Shown here piece by piece: positions 1 through 8,144 of a stretch of 64,000 nt of DNA. Below the pieces are notes generated by a model that saw only the letters and a program-made list of their open reading frames with translations, was not told where the DNA came from and ran no database searches. The position numbers and the translations under genes were made by a program. Position 1 is the first letter of the stretch. Each line of letters starts with the position of its first letter. This DNA comes from Gemmatimonadota bacterium (GTDB taxonomy: Bacteria > Latescibacterota > UBA2968 > GCA-2709665): the NCBI GenBank assembly GCA_028874335.1, contig JAPPJY010000075.1, forward strand, positions 29,214 through 93,213, read 5' to 3'.

Positions 1-2
1 TG

Positions 3-368
3 CGGGCCCTCGATGCCAGTGGCAATGAGAGCCAGGCGTCGAATAGCGTGTCGCTTGAGACAGGCGCTGTACGGTCCGTGCCGAAACCGACCAGAGTCGC
101 GGCGGTTGTAGAGGATCTTGAGGATCAGGGTCTTGCCATAGTCGTCACGTGGCGGGCGCCCGCCGGGGTTACCAGCTTCGGAGTTTATCGGCAGCAGGCG
201 GGTTCTTCCTCAAGCGACAGATTTGAAACTCTTGCGTTCAGGCTGAGCGATACGAAGTATATCGATACGGATATCGAGTCGGGCAAGACCTATATCTATC
301 GCATCGTCTCTCTGCAAGGGTCTTCCTCCAGTGATCCGTCCGATTCGGTGGTTGTGGCAGTTCCGTAA
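3..368 (+). CDS. C-terminal end of a fibronectin type III domain protein (partial, 5' end outside window)
   Basis: The frame is already open at the left edge and runs to a TAA at 366-368, giving 121 residues. It begins 'RALDASGNESQASN', the usual last strand of a fibronectin type III module, and continues through one further FN3-like module ('VVVTWRAPAGVTSFGVYRQ' ... 'KTYIYRIVSLQ'). FN3 modules in bacteria are typically spacers or binding modules in secreted enzymes and surface proteins, so this is probably the tail of an exported multi-domain protein. No anchor, sortase signal or dockerin follows the last module; the protein ends 'SVVVAVP'. The GTG at 48 is internal and is not the start. The catalytic or targeting part, if any, lies upstream of the window. 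A strong hairpin terminator follows. Confidence 0.75.
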   Translation, partial: RALDASGNESQASNSVSLETGAVRSVPKPTRVAAVVEDLEDQGLAIVVTWRAPAGVTSFGVYRQQAGSSSSDRFETLAFRLSDTKYIDTDIESGKTYIYRIVSLQGSSSSDPSDSVVVAVP

Positions 369-395
369 AATCTCCCGTGGACCGGATAGGCAGGT

Positions 396-438
396 AAACG
401 GCAGAGCGCTGTATGGAATGGCGTTCTGCCGTTTTGTT
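396..438 (+). terminator. Intrinsic terminator after the FN3 protein
   Basis: Left arm 396-409 and right arm 421-434 pair over 14 positions with one G-T, around an 11-nt loop, and are followed by TGTT. It lies 28 bases after the stop of the FN3 gene, as expected for a Rho-independent terminator; the T run is short and partly formed by the stem. Confidence 0.7.
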
Positions 439-853
439 ATATCGGTTGAGGAACCACGGACGCCGGAGACTATTCCTGGCGATCCATCCAGGAGACCGAT
501 AAAAAAAAATCCGCATTTAGGCCGGTTTCGCGACGAGCGTGAACTCCGGGTCTGACATTCATCGAGCCTGCCGTCCCTGAGTACTGCGAAGAGTAGCGAA
601 AGTTGAGATTTCGAAGAGCGTGCGTTGAAAGCCCTGACGCACTCCGCACGACACTCTTCCGGTGATCTGTCCTGTATCGCCCGACAGCCGTACGTGAACG
701 GCTTTACCTTTGTCGGACGATGCATGCTCAATGGTTCCTGTAAAGACGGTACTTGCGGTATTTCTTTCTCCCGGATCGTCTCTCCGGCACGCGGTCTGCA
801 TAGACACCAGGAGTTCGCAGGTGTTGCGCGGGTCACGAAACGGAGGGTATTCT
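439..853. other. Intergenic region with no recognised gene
   Basis: After the terminator this stretch has short overlapping frames on both strands but none with a recognisable domain or a convincing ribosome binding site. It must carry the promoter of the sigma-54 activator at 854. A CCTGG/CCAGG inverted repeat at about 475-494 is not followed by a T run. Nothing else is seen. Confidence 0.5.
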
Positions 854-2176
854 ATGCAGCGCGTGCTACTGGTGGACGGGGACAGTCGATTCCGGAGGGA
901 AATGAAGGACCGTTTGACGCGGCGCGGGGTGAGCGTCGCTTGTGCGGGAACCGCCCGGGAGGGCTTGAGACTTTACCGGCGCGGCCGCCCCGCGTGGGTC
1001 TTCGCCGAGGCTGAACTCCCGGACGGCGGCGGTTTTCCGGTTCTCGAGGAAGCGCACCGCCAAACGCCGGTCATCATCGTGAGCGAGGGATTTTCTCCCG
1101 ACCAGGTCTACTCGGCTATCTCGGGCGGCGCCTTCGACTGTCTGTCAAAACCCGTGGATGATCCCACCCTGGACGGATTGCTGTACCGCCTGCAGAGAGA
1201 GAGAAACCCGCCGCCTGTAGAGGTGGGCCCGGTTGAACCCGTGCAGGAAATCGGCGGCGGGATGGTCGTGGGACGTTCCCAGAAGATGATCGAGGCGCTG
1301 AAGACGGTTGCCGCGGTCGCCGGTACTTCGGCCACGGTACTGGTTTGCGGCGAAAGTGGGACCGGAAAGGAATTGATGGCCAGGGAAATCCATCGTGCGT
1401 CACAAAGACCCGGGGCGTTCGTGGCCGTCAACTGTGTGGCCGTTATGGAAACCCTCACGGAAAGTGAATTATTCGGCCACGAGCGGGGCGCCTTTACGGG
1501 TGCGGCGGGGCGGCGCGCGGGATGTTTCGAACAGGCCAGCCATGGCACACTCTTTCTGGATGAAATCGGCGATGCACTTCCGGGTTTTCAGGCCAAGCTG
1601 CTTCGTGTGCTGGACCGGGTCGAGTTCCGTCGTGTCGGCGGCCAGGAATCGATCCGACCGGATGTACGGGTTGTGGCGGCCACGAATGCGGATCTGGAAG
1701 ACCTGGTGGCGAAGGGCGCGTTCAGAGCGGATCTCTATTACAGACTGAGCGAGGTGACCGTCCAATTGCCACCGTTGCGCGACCGCCTTGCGGACATACC
1801 CGTACTTGTGCGGCGAACGCTCAGCGAAATCCGGCACCGTACCGGCCGGAGTCTTGGGGGCGTTTCTCAGGAGGCCATGCACAGGCTGATGGTCCATCCG
1901 TGGCCGGGTAACGTCAGAGAACTGCAGAATGTCCTGGTGAGGGCGGCGTTTCATTGCCGGGGGCGCACGGTCCAGTGCAATCACCTGAAGGGTCTGATCT
2001 CGGATGAGTCGCCCGAGATTGACGAATCGCTGACCCTTTCGGACGTGGAACGCCGGCACATTGAACAGGTTCTGAATGCAACGGGCTGGAACCGGGGCAT
2101 GGCGTGCGAGATCCTGGGCGTGTCGCGTCCGACGCTCCGGAGAAAGATCAGGGATTATGGACTTCACGGAGGGTGA
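854..2176 (+). CDS. Sigma-54-dependent response regulator, NtrC/AtoC family, with altered receiver
   Basis: This 440-residue activator has receiver (about 1-115), AAA+ (about 138-365) and FIS-type helix-turn-helix (about 395-440) domains. AAA+ landmarks are intact: Walker A GESGTGKE (166-173), the sigma-54 contact loop GAFTGA (212-217), Walker B 'TLFLDEIGD' and arginine fingers in 'FRADLYYRLSEV'. The family opens sigma-54 promoters by ATP hydrolysis. The receiver is unusual: aligning 'EAELPDG' to the normal 'DxxLPDG' puts Glu52 at the phosphorylated aspartate, and the acidic pocket reads VDGD (7-10) instead of VDDD/E; Lys99 is kept. It may act without phosphorylation, with Glu mimicking phospho-Asp, which is inference. 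I chose ATG 854 because a GGAGG-type site precedes it and the receiver begins there; the frame is open from 710. No partner kinase lies in the window. Confidence 0.9.
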   Translation: MQRVLLVDGDSRFRREMKDRLTRRGVSVACAGTAREGLRLYRRGRPAWVFAEAELPDGGGFPVLEEAHRQTPVIIVSEGFSPDQVYSAISGGAFDCLSKPVDDPTLDGLLYRLQRERNPPPVEVGPVEPVQEIGGGMVVGRSQKMIEALKTVAAVAGTSATVLVCGESGTGKELMAREIHRASQRPGAFVAVNCVAVMETLTESELFGHERGAFTGAAGRRAGCFEQASHGTLFLDEIGDALPGFQAKLLRVLDRVEFRRVGGQESIRPDVRVVAATNADLEDLVAKGAFRADLYYRLSEVTVQLPPLRDRLADIPVLVRRTLSEIRHRTGRSLGGVSQEAMHRLMVHPWPGNVRELQNVLVRAAFHCRGRTVQCNHLKGLISDESPEIDESLTLSDVERRHIEQVLNATGWNRGMACEILGVSRPTLRRKIRDYGLHGG

Positions 2177-2236
2177 GAGCGCCCTTCTGCAGGTATGCAC
2201 GGATAGCGACCCGTCGGACCGAACCCGCGCCTGCGC

Positions 2237-2265
2237 TTGACTTTCCAAACAGCGGTGTGTATGAT
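2237..2265 (+). promoter_or_regulatory. Sigma-70-type promoter of the threonine synthase gene
   Basis: TTGACT at 2237-2242 and TATGAT at 2260-2265 are separated by exactly 17 bases, close to the sigma-70 consensus. The predicted transcript would start near 2272, leaving a leader of about 68 bases before the ATG at 2340. It also argues against an in-frame ATG at 2265, which would overlap the -10 box. Confidence 0.6.
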
Positions 2266-2339
2266 TGGACCGTTTCAATGCGTCGGTTCATCGAACGAAC
2301 CCCGGGCCGGTCTATTTGCTGTCTTTGACAGGAGGATGG

Positions 2340-3524
2340 ATGGGATATCTGGTGGACCTCATATGTACCCGCTGTCGCCGAAGCCACGACAAGGATAGGC
2401 TTTGGAATCTGAGCGCCTGCTGCGAGGCGCCGCTCTTCGCCCGGTACGATCTTGAGAAAGTGCAGAATGCCTTCCACAAGGCGGATTTACCAGGACGGGA
2501 GACGACCATGTGGCGATACAAGGAAGTACTGCCCGTCGAACGGGTTGCGCACCGGATAAGCCTGGGTGAGGGATTCACGCCGTTGCTGAAGGCGGACGCG
2601 CTGGGGACGCGGGTCGGTGTCCCGGACCTCTACGTCAAGGATGAGGGGGTCAATCCGACAGGGTCATTCAAGGCGCGCGGGCTGTCGGCTGCGATATCCA
2701 GAGCAGCGGAACTGGGAGCGGATGCCGTGGCCATTCCGTCTGCCGGGAACGCGGGTGGGGCAACGGCGGCGTACGCGGCGAGGGCCGGCATGGAGGCGTA
2801 CATTTTCATGCCGAACGATGCGCCGGCGGCAAACATGGTTGAGTGCCGGCGGCTGGGCGCGCGCCTGACGCTCGTGGACGGTCTGATTACGGATTGCGGG
2901 AGGATGGTGGCCGACCGAAAGGAGGCCGAGGGCTGGTTTGACGTCTCGACACTTAAGGAGCCGTACCGGGTAGAAGGAAAGAAAACGATGGGATACGAAC
3001 TCGCCGAACAGCTGGACTGGGCGTTGCCGGACGTCGTGCTCTACCCTACCGGCGGCGGCACGGGCCTGATCGGAATGTGGAAGGCGTTCGACGAGATGGA
3101 AGCAATGGGTTGGATCGGCTCCGCGCGTCCTCGAATGGTGGCCGTTCAGGCGGAGGGCTGTGCGCCTGTTGTCAGGGCGTATGAAACGGGCGCCGAATCG
3201 GCCGAGTTCTGGGAAGACGCGGACACCGTAGCATCGGGACTCCGGGTGCCTGGCGCGGTGGGCGATTTTCTCATGCTCAGAGCCATCAGGGAAAGCCACG
3301 GCACGGCTATTGCCGTTACCGACGGCGCCCTGCTGGCCTGCGTTGATGAAATGGCTTCGTCGACTGGCATTTTCCCGGCCCCTGAGGGCGCGGCGACGCT
3401 TGCCGGGCTGAAGGAACTCGCCGGGAAGGGGTGGGTCTCTTCTGAGGAGCGGGTGGTGTTGTTCAATACCGGGACGGGGCTGAAATATATCGAAGCCATT
3501 GGCGCGGCCGACGGCGTCCGGTGA
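2340..3524 (+). CDS. thrC: Threonine synthase (PLP-dependent)
   Basis: The product (394 residues) is a fold-type II PLP enzyme that would convert O-phosphohomoserine to threonine. The PLP lysine sits in 'NPTGSFKARG', a glycine-rich phosphate loop in 'SAGNAGGATAAYAARAG' and a C-terminal PLP-ring site in 'LFNTGTGLKY'. The N-terminus carries a CTRC...CC cysteine cluster ('ICTRCRRSH' and 'LSACCEAPL'), as in archaeal and many bacterial threonine synthases with a small zinc-binding-like head. Start ATG 2340 has GGAGG at 2331-2335. It is a single-gene unit behind its own promoter, with no homoserine dehydrogenase or kinase nearby. A paralogue acting on another O-phosphorylated amino acid cannot be excluded, but threonine synthase is the best call. 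Confidence 0.88.
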   Translation: MGYLVDLICTRCRRSHDKDRLWNLSACCEAPLFARYDLEKVQNAFHKADLPGRETTMWRYKEVLPVERVAHRISLGEGFTPLLKADALGTRVGVPDLYVKDEGVNPTGSFKARGLSAAISRAAELGADAVAIPSAGNAGGATAAYAARAGMEAYIFMPNDAPAANMVECRRLGARLTLVDGLITDCGRMVADRKEAEGWFDVSTLKEPYRVEGKKTMGYELAEQLDWALPDVVLYPTGGGTGLIGMWKAFDEMEAMGWIGSARPRMVAVQAEGCAPVVRAYETGAESAEFWEDADTVASGLRVPGAVGDFLMLRAIRESHGTAIAVTDGALLACVDEMASSTGIFPAPEGAATLAGLKELAGKGWVSSEERVVLFNTGTGLKYIEAIGAADGVR

Positions 3525-3660
3525 TCGGTGTTGCCGGTCGGCAGACGCTCCGTGCCGGCTCTTCACGGTAGCGGACGCCGGGAATCGCCGTGGGAAGACG
3601 AAATGACCCACCGGCCCGCCGGAGGGTCGTTACCGGCGCGCGAAAGGAGGGACACGGCCG

Positions 3661-4050
3661 ATGAAGAGGCGGGAGATCGGGAAATTCCAGAGTTTCGTAC
3701 TCGAGGAAGAGGATACGGTCGTCGTAATGGGTAACCTGAACGCCCACGCGGACTTCCTCATGGGATGCGGGTTCAGCCGTCACCCCGATACGGGCGAGTT
3801 TGTAGGCACCGGCGCCAATCTCTACGCAATGGCTCCGGACGATTTCTACGACCGGTTCAGCGCACGGACCGGTGCGGATCCGGAACTGACCGCGCAGGCT
3901 CACGACGGTAAGGATTTCTATCAGGTCGACGGACTGCCGCTGGCCGCGGTGAATGCGGAAGGCGATCCCTACATCGAAGGAATCACTGCCGTAGACCTCG
4001 AGACCCGGGTCTACATCGAACAGGGGATAGCGAACTTCAGGGTTGGTTAG
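3661..4050 (+). CDS. Hypothetical protein, 129 residues
   Basis: I do not recognise a family. The start at ATG 3661 is supported by AAAGGAGG about 10 bases upstream. The sequence is acidic, soluble-looking and without cysteine-rich motifs, signal peptide or membrane segments. A central stretch reads 'HADFLMGCGFSRHPDTG', followed by 'NLYAMAPDDFYDRF' and a C-terminal 'EGITAVDLETRVYIEQG'. Its stop codon TAG (4048-4050) overlaps the TAA stop of hpnE on the opposite strand, so the two genes converge with a 4-base overlap. It may be co-transcribed with thrC from the promoter at 2237, 136 bases downstream of it, but no functional link is evident. Confidence 0.6.
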   Translation: MKRREIGKFQSFVLEEEDTVVVMGNLNAHADFLMGCGFSRHPDTGEFVGTGANLYAMAPDDFYDRFSARTGADPELTAQAHDGKDFYQVDGLPLAAVNAEGDPYIEGITAVDLETRVYIEQGIANFRVG

Positions 4051-5387
4051 AGGCGAGCGCGTTTTGCCTTCAGGTATTCCAGAGTATGCGCCGCCGCCCG
4101 GTAGCCGCTTTCCACGGCGCTTTCAACCGTAGCAGGGAGGCCGGTGTCGGTCCAGTCACCCGCGATATAGAGTCCGGGCGCGGCCGTACGGTTCGTTGGT
4201 GGAGAATGACCCTTTGGTAGCGCAAACGTGGCATGTCGTTCCCGCACAACTAGATGGTGTTCCAAATGTATGTTTCTGGTTTCCGGCAGGAATCGGTGCA
4301 GGTCACCCATCGCAATCTCCAGAAGTCTTTCGTCAGGCTGGTCCACCAGGCTGCCCGCAGCGCTGGCGACCATGGTAACATGCCCGGGTGATGCGTTGTC
4401 ACGACCGTTGTATAGCATCGGCTTGTTGAATATCCAGTCCATACGACCTGTGAGGAGGCCCACGAAAGGCCGGTTGAGTACGGGCTCTCGAAACCAGAGG
4501 TTGACGGAAAGGATCGGGGAGGGTTGGAAGGATTTCAAACGAGTTCTGAGATCGTCGTGACCCTCCGGAAGCAGGCGAGACAGCGCAGGCGGCGTGATTG
4601 CGCAGATGGCGGCGTCGGCCGTCACAGCCGCGCCTGATCTCATTCGGATCTGTATCTTGCCGTTTTCGGCAACGCGCAGTTCCGCGGCCGCCTCGCCGAT
4701 GTGGCACGTACCGCCGCGCCGGTGGATGAAGCTGCGGGCCGCGTCCGTGTACATCGCGCTGAGTCCCACACCGGGGTAGCCCATCAGGGTTGAGTCGGTG
4801 TGTCCGAGAAACGCGAGATTCAGGACGGAAGTCAGGTGCCGGGCCGGGGCGGAATCGGGATGTTGATTCAGCGCGGAGATGCACAGCGGATCCCAGAACG
4901 CTTGACGGATGGCTGGAGACTGCCTGCACTCCTCCAGCCAGTCGTTAACCGTGATACCCCATTGCAACGGCGTTGCCAGGGCAGTCCTGATGCGCCTCAG
5001 CCCCACAACGTCCGCGAGGTTGACCGGTCTGTAACGGATGAATCCGGCCAACAGATTTAGGGGAGGTGGCAGCCATCGGGGAAAACTGAGGGCAGCATGG
5101 CCCAGCCCCGGGTGTAGGAAGTCCAGACGGAATGCTTCCTGATACCTCAGGCGGTCCCCCGTGCCGATGGTTTCCAGGAACTCCCTGGTCCGGTGATAAC
5201 ATTTCATGAAGAGGTGCTGGCCATTGTCTACGGTATCGCCCGTTGCCCGATCGACAAATGAATACGCACGCCCACCCAGGTGTTTCCTGCGCTCAAACAG
5301 GTTGACGATGCACGCACCCCGTTCCGCAAGGCGAACGCCCGCAGCGAGACCCGCGAAGCCGCCGCCGATAATGACGACGCGGCTCAC
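4047..5387 (-). CDS. hpnE: Hydroxysqualene dehydroxylase (HpnE)
   Basis: The enzyme (446 residues) is an FAD-dependent amine-oxidase/phytoene-desaturase-like protein that reduces hydroxysqualene to squalene, the last step of the bacterial HpnCDE route. A Rossmann FAD motif opens the protein ('VVIIGGGFAGLAAGVRLAERG', about 4-24, with 'LFERRKHLGGRAYSF' after it), and the C-terminal FAD motif is 'GLYIAGDWTDTGLPATVESAVESG'-like, ending about residue 430. It is the third gene of a minus-strand operon: its ATG (5387-5385) overlaps the TGA of hpnD (5386-5384), indicating translational coupling. Order hpnC-hpnD-hpnE is typical of hopanoid/squalene loci. No squalene-hopene cyclase is in the window, so whether hopanoids or another triterpenoid is made is not decided here. 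Confidence 0.9.
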   Translation of the reverse strand: MSRVVIIGGGFAGLAAGVRLAERGACIVNLFERRKHLGGRAYSFVDRATGDTVDNGQHLFMKCYHRTREFLETIGTGDRLRYQEAFRLDFLHPGLGHAALSFPRWLPPPLNLLAGFIRYRPVNLADVVGLRRIRTALATPLQWGITVNDWLEECRQSPAIRQAFWDPLCISALNQHPDSAPARHLTSVLNLAFLGHTDSTLMGYPGVGLSAMYTDAARSFIHRRGGTCHIGEAAAELRVAENGKIQIRMRSGAAVTADAAICAITPPALSRLLPEGHDDLRTRLKSFQPSPILSVNLWFREPVLNRPFVGLLTGRMDWIFNKPMLYNGRDNASPGHVTMVASAAGSLVDQPDERLLEIAMGDLHRFLPETRNIHLEHHLVVRERHATFALPKGHSPPTNRTAAPGLYIAGDWTDTGLPATVESAVESGYRAAAHTLEYLKAKRARL

Positions 5388-6244
5388 GGCGACTTCTCCC
5401 GCATTCCAATCCGGTTGCGAAGGCAGTATTCAAGCGCGATGCCCAGCTTTTTCAGGTTGTTTACACGGATCGGATGTTGGTACACGTTGTAATTGACGGC
5501 TTCAATGCGGCTGAGAAGCCGGCTGTAGATGCAACCCATGATTTCGGCTGGAAACAGGCTCTGGCGATCCTCTCTCGGCAGGCACTGCGCCGCTTTCCTG
5601 TAGTAACTCCGCGCCCGTTTGCACTGGAATTGCATCAGCTTCCGAAACCGGGTTGTGGTGATTCCGTCGAAAAGGTCTTTTTCGGTGTAGTTGAAACGTC
5701 TCAAGTCATCCAGCGGGAGATAGATGCGGTCTCTCCTTGCGTCGGTCTCGATGTCACGGAGGATGTTCGTAAGTTGCAGCGCAATCCCAAGATTGACGGC
5801 GTAATCCCGGGATGCCCGCCTGGTGTAGCCGAAGATCTCGATGCATATCAGGCCAACTATGGAGGCGACGCGGTAACAGTATTCGTACAGATCGCCGAAG
5901 GTCTGGTAGCGATTCTTGACCAGATCCATCTCCACGCCGTCAATCAGCTTGAGAAAATGTTCTTTCGGGATTTTGAAACGCTTGAGCGCTTTGTGCAGGT
6001 TTACGGTAATCGGGTGCCGCGGCCTGCCGTCGAAACAGGCGTGGGTTTCGGCGCGCCACTTCGCGAGGTTTCTGGTGGCGGCTTCCCGCGATGCCGCGTC
6101 GTCGACCAGGTCGTCGGTGTGCCGGCTGAAGGCGTACGTGGCGAAAATGGCGTCACGCTTGGGTCGCGGCAGAAATACGAATGCGTAGTAGAAGTTGCTG
6201 CGCGCGTTCCGTACGAGCGCCGCGGTGTAGGATCTGATGTTCAT
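5384..6244 (-). CDS. hpnD: Presqualene diphosphate synthase (HpnD)
   Basis: This 286-residue trans-isoprenyl diphosphate synthase condenses two farnesyl diphosphates to presqualene diphosphate. The first aspartate-rich motif is 'RHTDDLVDD' (about 41-49) and the second is 'NILRDIETDARRDRIYLP' in the middle, both ligands for magnesium-diphosphate. Total length matches the squalene/phytoene synthase family. I chose the ATG at 6244-6242 because it overlaps the hpnC stop as ATGA and begins 'MNIRSYTAALVRNARSNFYYAF', where the family normally starts; the open frame extends nine codons further upstream without support. Its own stop overlaps the hpnE start in the same way. Assignment as HpnD rather than HpnC rests on position and on the conserved 'FYYAFVFLPRPKRDAI' head. 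Confidence 0.9.
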   Translation of the reverse strand: MNIRSYTAALVRNARSNFYYAFVFLPRPKRDAIFATYAFSRHTDDLVDDAASREAATRNLAKWRAETHACFDGRPRHPITVNLHKALKRFKIPKEHFLKLIDGVEMDLVKNRYQTFGDLYEYCYRVASIVGLICIEIFGYTRRASRDYAVNLGIALQLTNILRDIETDARRDRIYLPLDDLRRFNYTEKDLFDGITTTRFRKLMQFQCKRARSYYRKAAQCLPREDRQSLFPAEIMGCIYSRLLSRIEAVNYNVYQHPIRVNNLKKLGIALEYCLRNRIGMREKSP

Positions 6245-7170
6245 AGGGTACGGAAGCCGGAATTGCCGCAAACACGCGGGTTTCGGAACAGGGCGCGGAA
6301 GAACAGGCCGGGAATGTCCCGTTTTTCAATCTTCGGGCGAGAATTGAAAACGTCGTATCCGCCTCTACGGATCTTGTCGAGAATCCGCATCCCGCCCAGC
6401 CAGGTCAGCCGAAGTTCGTATTTTAGCCGGCCGGAGACGAGATCCGGCAGCTCGGCGCCCTTCAAAAAAAGCATCCTCGTTCGTTCGATTTCGCAGGCCA
6501 ACAATGACCGGAAGCCGTCGGTGGCGCGGCCCTTTGCCAGATTGTCTTCTGTAACGCCGAAACGGTCCATATCGACCTGGGGCAGGTAGATGCGACCTCG
6601 TGAAGAGTCAATTGCGACGTCCTGCCAGAAGTTGGCAAGCTGAAGCGCTGTACAGATCAGATCGGAAAGTCGTCTGCGGCGCGCGTCGGTGTAGGAAAAC
6701 AGGTGCAGAATGAGGCGCCCCACCGGAGCAGCGGAGTATCTGCAGTAGGACAGCAGATGGTTGAAAGTCTCATGCCGCTGCGTGACCACGTCCATCCTGA
6801 ATGCGTGGAGGAGGTCGTGCAGATGACCGAGGGGTAGATGCTGCGATCGGATCGTTTCTCCAAGGGCGGTCAGTATGGGTCCCTCCGGCGCAACCGTGCA
6901 GGATGCGAGTTTCGCATCCCACGCATCCAGCCGCCGCGTGCGTTCGTCCGGAGCCAGGCCGGGTTCGTCCGCCAGGTCGTCGGCAGTACGCGCAAAGGCA
7001 TAGATGCTGCACACGTGGGGCCGTATCCTTGCGGGAATCAAACGGGATCCCACCGGGAAGTTTTCATAGTGGCTGCGCGTAAGGGCTTCGCAATAGGCGA
7101 ACGCATCGTCGAGAGACGTCGTCGCGGGTGCGCCGGATGACACGGCGGCGCGATTTGCACAGGTTCCCAT
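6241..7170 (-). CDS. hpnC: Hydroxysqualene synthase (HpnC)
   Basis: The product (309 residues) is the second squalene/phytoene synthase paralogue of the locus and converts presqualene diphosphate to hydroxysqualene. Aspartate motifs are 'ARTADDLADEP' (about 60-70) and 'NFWQDVAIDSSRGRIYLP'. The segment 'HYENFPVGSRLIPARIRPH' near residue 35 is characteristic of HpnC ('NFPVGSWLLPR'-like). It is the first gene of the hpnCDE operon. No clear Shine-Dalgarno sequence precedes ATG 7170; an AT-rich block just upstream (7171-7200) looks like promoter sequence, so the leader may be very short. The operon diverges from the corrinoid adenosyltransferase gene. Confidence 0.88.
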   Translation of the reverse strand: MGTCANRAAVSSGAPATTSLDDAFAYCEALTRSHYENFPVGSRLIPARIRPHVCSIYAFARTADDLADEPGLAPDERTRRLDAWDAKLASCTVAPEGPILTALGETIRSQHLPLGHLHDLLHAFRMDVVTQRHETFNHLLSYCRYSAAPVGRLILHLFSYTDARRRRLSDLICTALQLANFWQDVAIDSSRGRIYLPQVDMDRFGVTEDNLAKGRATDGFRSLLACEIERTRMLFLKGAELPDLVSGRLKYELRLTWLGGMRILDKIRRGGYDVFNSRPKIEKRDIPGLFFRALFRNPRVCGNSGFRTL

Positions 7171-7270
7171 ACGTATAAGATAATTGATAATATTCGAATT
7201 CGCCAGAACCAGGCGCCATCGGGAAGGAAACCGGATTCGAGTTCACATTGCGGCACAAGGTGATATACGG
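7171..7270. promoter_or_regulatory. Divergent promoter region between hpnC and the corrinoid adenosyltransferase gene
   Basis: This 100-base gap separates two divergently transcribed genes and must hold both promoters. It contains an AT-rich block at 7171-7200 next to hpnC. No cobalamin riboswitch could be recognised, and the gap is too short for a full one. Confidence 0.45.
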
Positions 7271-7882
7271 ATGGCAAAGCAGAGGCGAACACCATCGGGA
7301 CTCCGAGTCATTCCGCCCGCGCACAGTGAAGAACGCATTCACCAGGCTCACGTCTATTACGGTTACGGCAAGGGTAAGACGACCTGTTGCATCGGGCTGG
7401 CAATCCGTGCGGCCGGGGCCGGCAGGAAGGTCGCCCTGGTACAGTTCGACAAAGGGTACGACGGAGAGACAGAACACTACTCCGAGCGCCACGTACTCAG
7501 GCAGATCGACGGGGTCGAGTTATATCCGACCGGATGTGAACGCATGATGCCGGACGGCGCATTTCGATTCGGCGCGGAGCCGAAGGATATTGACGAAGCG
7601 CGGCGGGGACTCGAAACCGCCCGTGGGCTGCTTAGGAAGGGCGCTCAGGATCTGCTGATTCTGGACGAGATTCTTGCAGCCGTGGCCTACGGTCTGTTTC
7701 GGCGGGAAGACGTGACGGGTCTTCTGGATCTCTACGATAAAAACCGCCGGTGCGAACTGGTGTTGTCAGGGCACAAGGTCTGGGACGCGCTTGTCGAACG
7801 CGTCGATCTGGTGACGGAGATGCGCAAGGTCAAGCACTACTATGCCAGGGGAGTACCGGCGCGGGAAGGTATTGAATTTTAA
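7271..7882 (+). CDS. cobO: Corrinoid adenosyltransferase (CobO/BtuR family)
   Basis: The enzyme (203 residues) transfers adenosyl from ATP to the cobalt of corrinoids, forming adenosylcobalamin or its precursor. The P-loop is 'VYYGYGKGKTTCCIG' and family landmarks include 'VALVQFDKGYDGETEHYS', 'LLILDEILAAVAYGL' and 'ELVLSGHKVWDALVERVDLVTEM'. The CobO/CobA/BtuR family ends with a short Glu/Lys-rich tail like 'KHYYARGVPAREGIEF'. I chose ATG 7271 (weak AAGGTG site upstream) over the ORF opening at 7184, which would add a basic stretch with no homology. No other cobalamin genes lie nearby, so it probably serves salvage. A hairpin terminator follows. Confidence 0.87.
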   Translation: MAKQRRTPSGLRVIPPAHSEERIHQAHVYYGYGKGKTTCCIGLAIRAAGAGRKVALVQFDKGYDGETEHYSERHVLRQIDGVELYPTGCERMMPDGAFRFGAEPKDIDEARRGLETARGLLRKGAQDLLILDEILAAVAYGLFRREDVTGLLDLYDKNRRCELVLSGHKVWDALVERVDLVTEMRKVKHYYARGVPAREGIEF

Positions 7883-7966
7883 CTGAACGATGAAAACCCC
7901 ATCGGGACCACGTCGCGCTGTGCGGCGGCAGTGTATTTTCCAATGGACGCGAATGGCGTGGAACCG

Positions 7967-8002
7967 ATACCGGCCTGCAGCGTACGGCCGGTATTTCGTT
8001 TT
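7967..8002 (+). terminator. Intrinsic terminator after cobO
   Basis: A perfect 9-bp stem (7967-7975 with 7986-7994, ATACCGGCC/GGCCGGTAT), a 10-base loop and TTTCGTTTT after it. It lies 85 bases after the cobO stop. Confidence 0.7.
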
Positions 8003-8083
8003 GATGCAGGTATCGGAAAAGTATTTGTTTCGATCTGACCGCAGGTTTATCTTGAGGTCAAACCCCATGATGCGTTGTACCGC

Positions 8084-8127
8084 AAAAAAAACAGACCCCC
8101 GGATTCACGTTCCAGAGGTCTTTTTTT
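8084..8127. terminator. Possible bidirectional terminator between cobO and vapC
   Basis: An A8 run, AGACC (8093-8097), a spacer, GGTCT (8117-8121) and a T run form a weak stem flanked by A and T tracts. That is the layout of a bidirectional terminator, and it lies between the converging cobO and vapC genes. Confidence 0.5.
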
Positions 8128-8144
8128 GGTGAATTCTGAACTCT

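Noticed and set aside
475..494. CCTGG...CCAGG inverted repeat considered as a terminator
   Set aside because: No T run follows on the plus strand and the T run on the minus strand precedes the stem.
210..836. 208-residue minus-strand ORF over the first kilobase
   Set aside because: Overlaps the FN3 gene, its terminator and the gap, has no domain and an Arg/Ser-rich shadow composition.
7171..7270. Possible cobalamin riboswitch upstream of cobO
   Set aside because: Only 100 bases are available and no B12-box was recognised.
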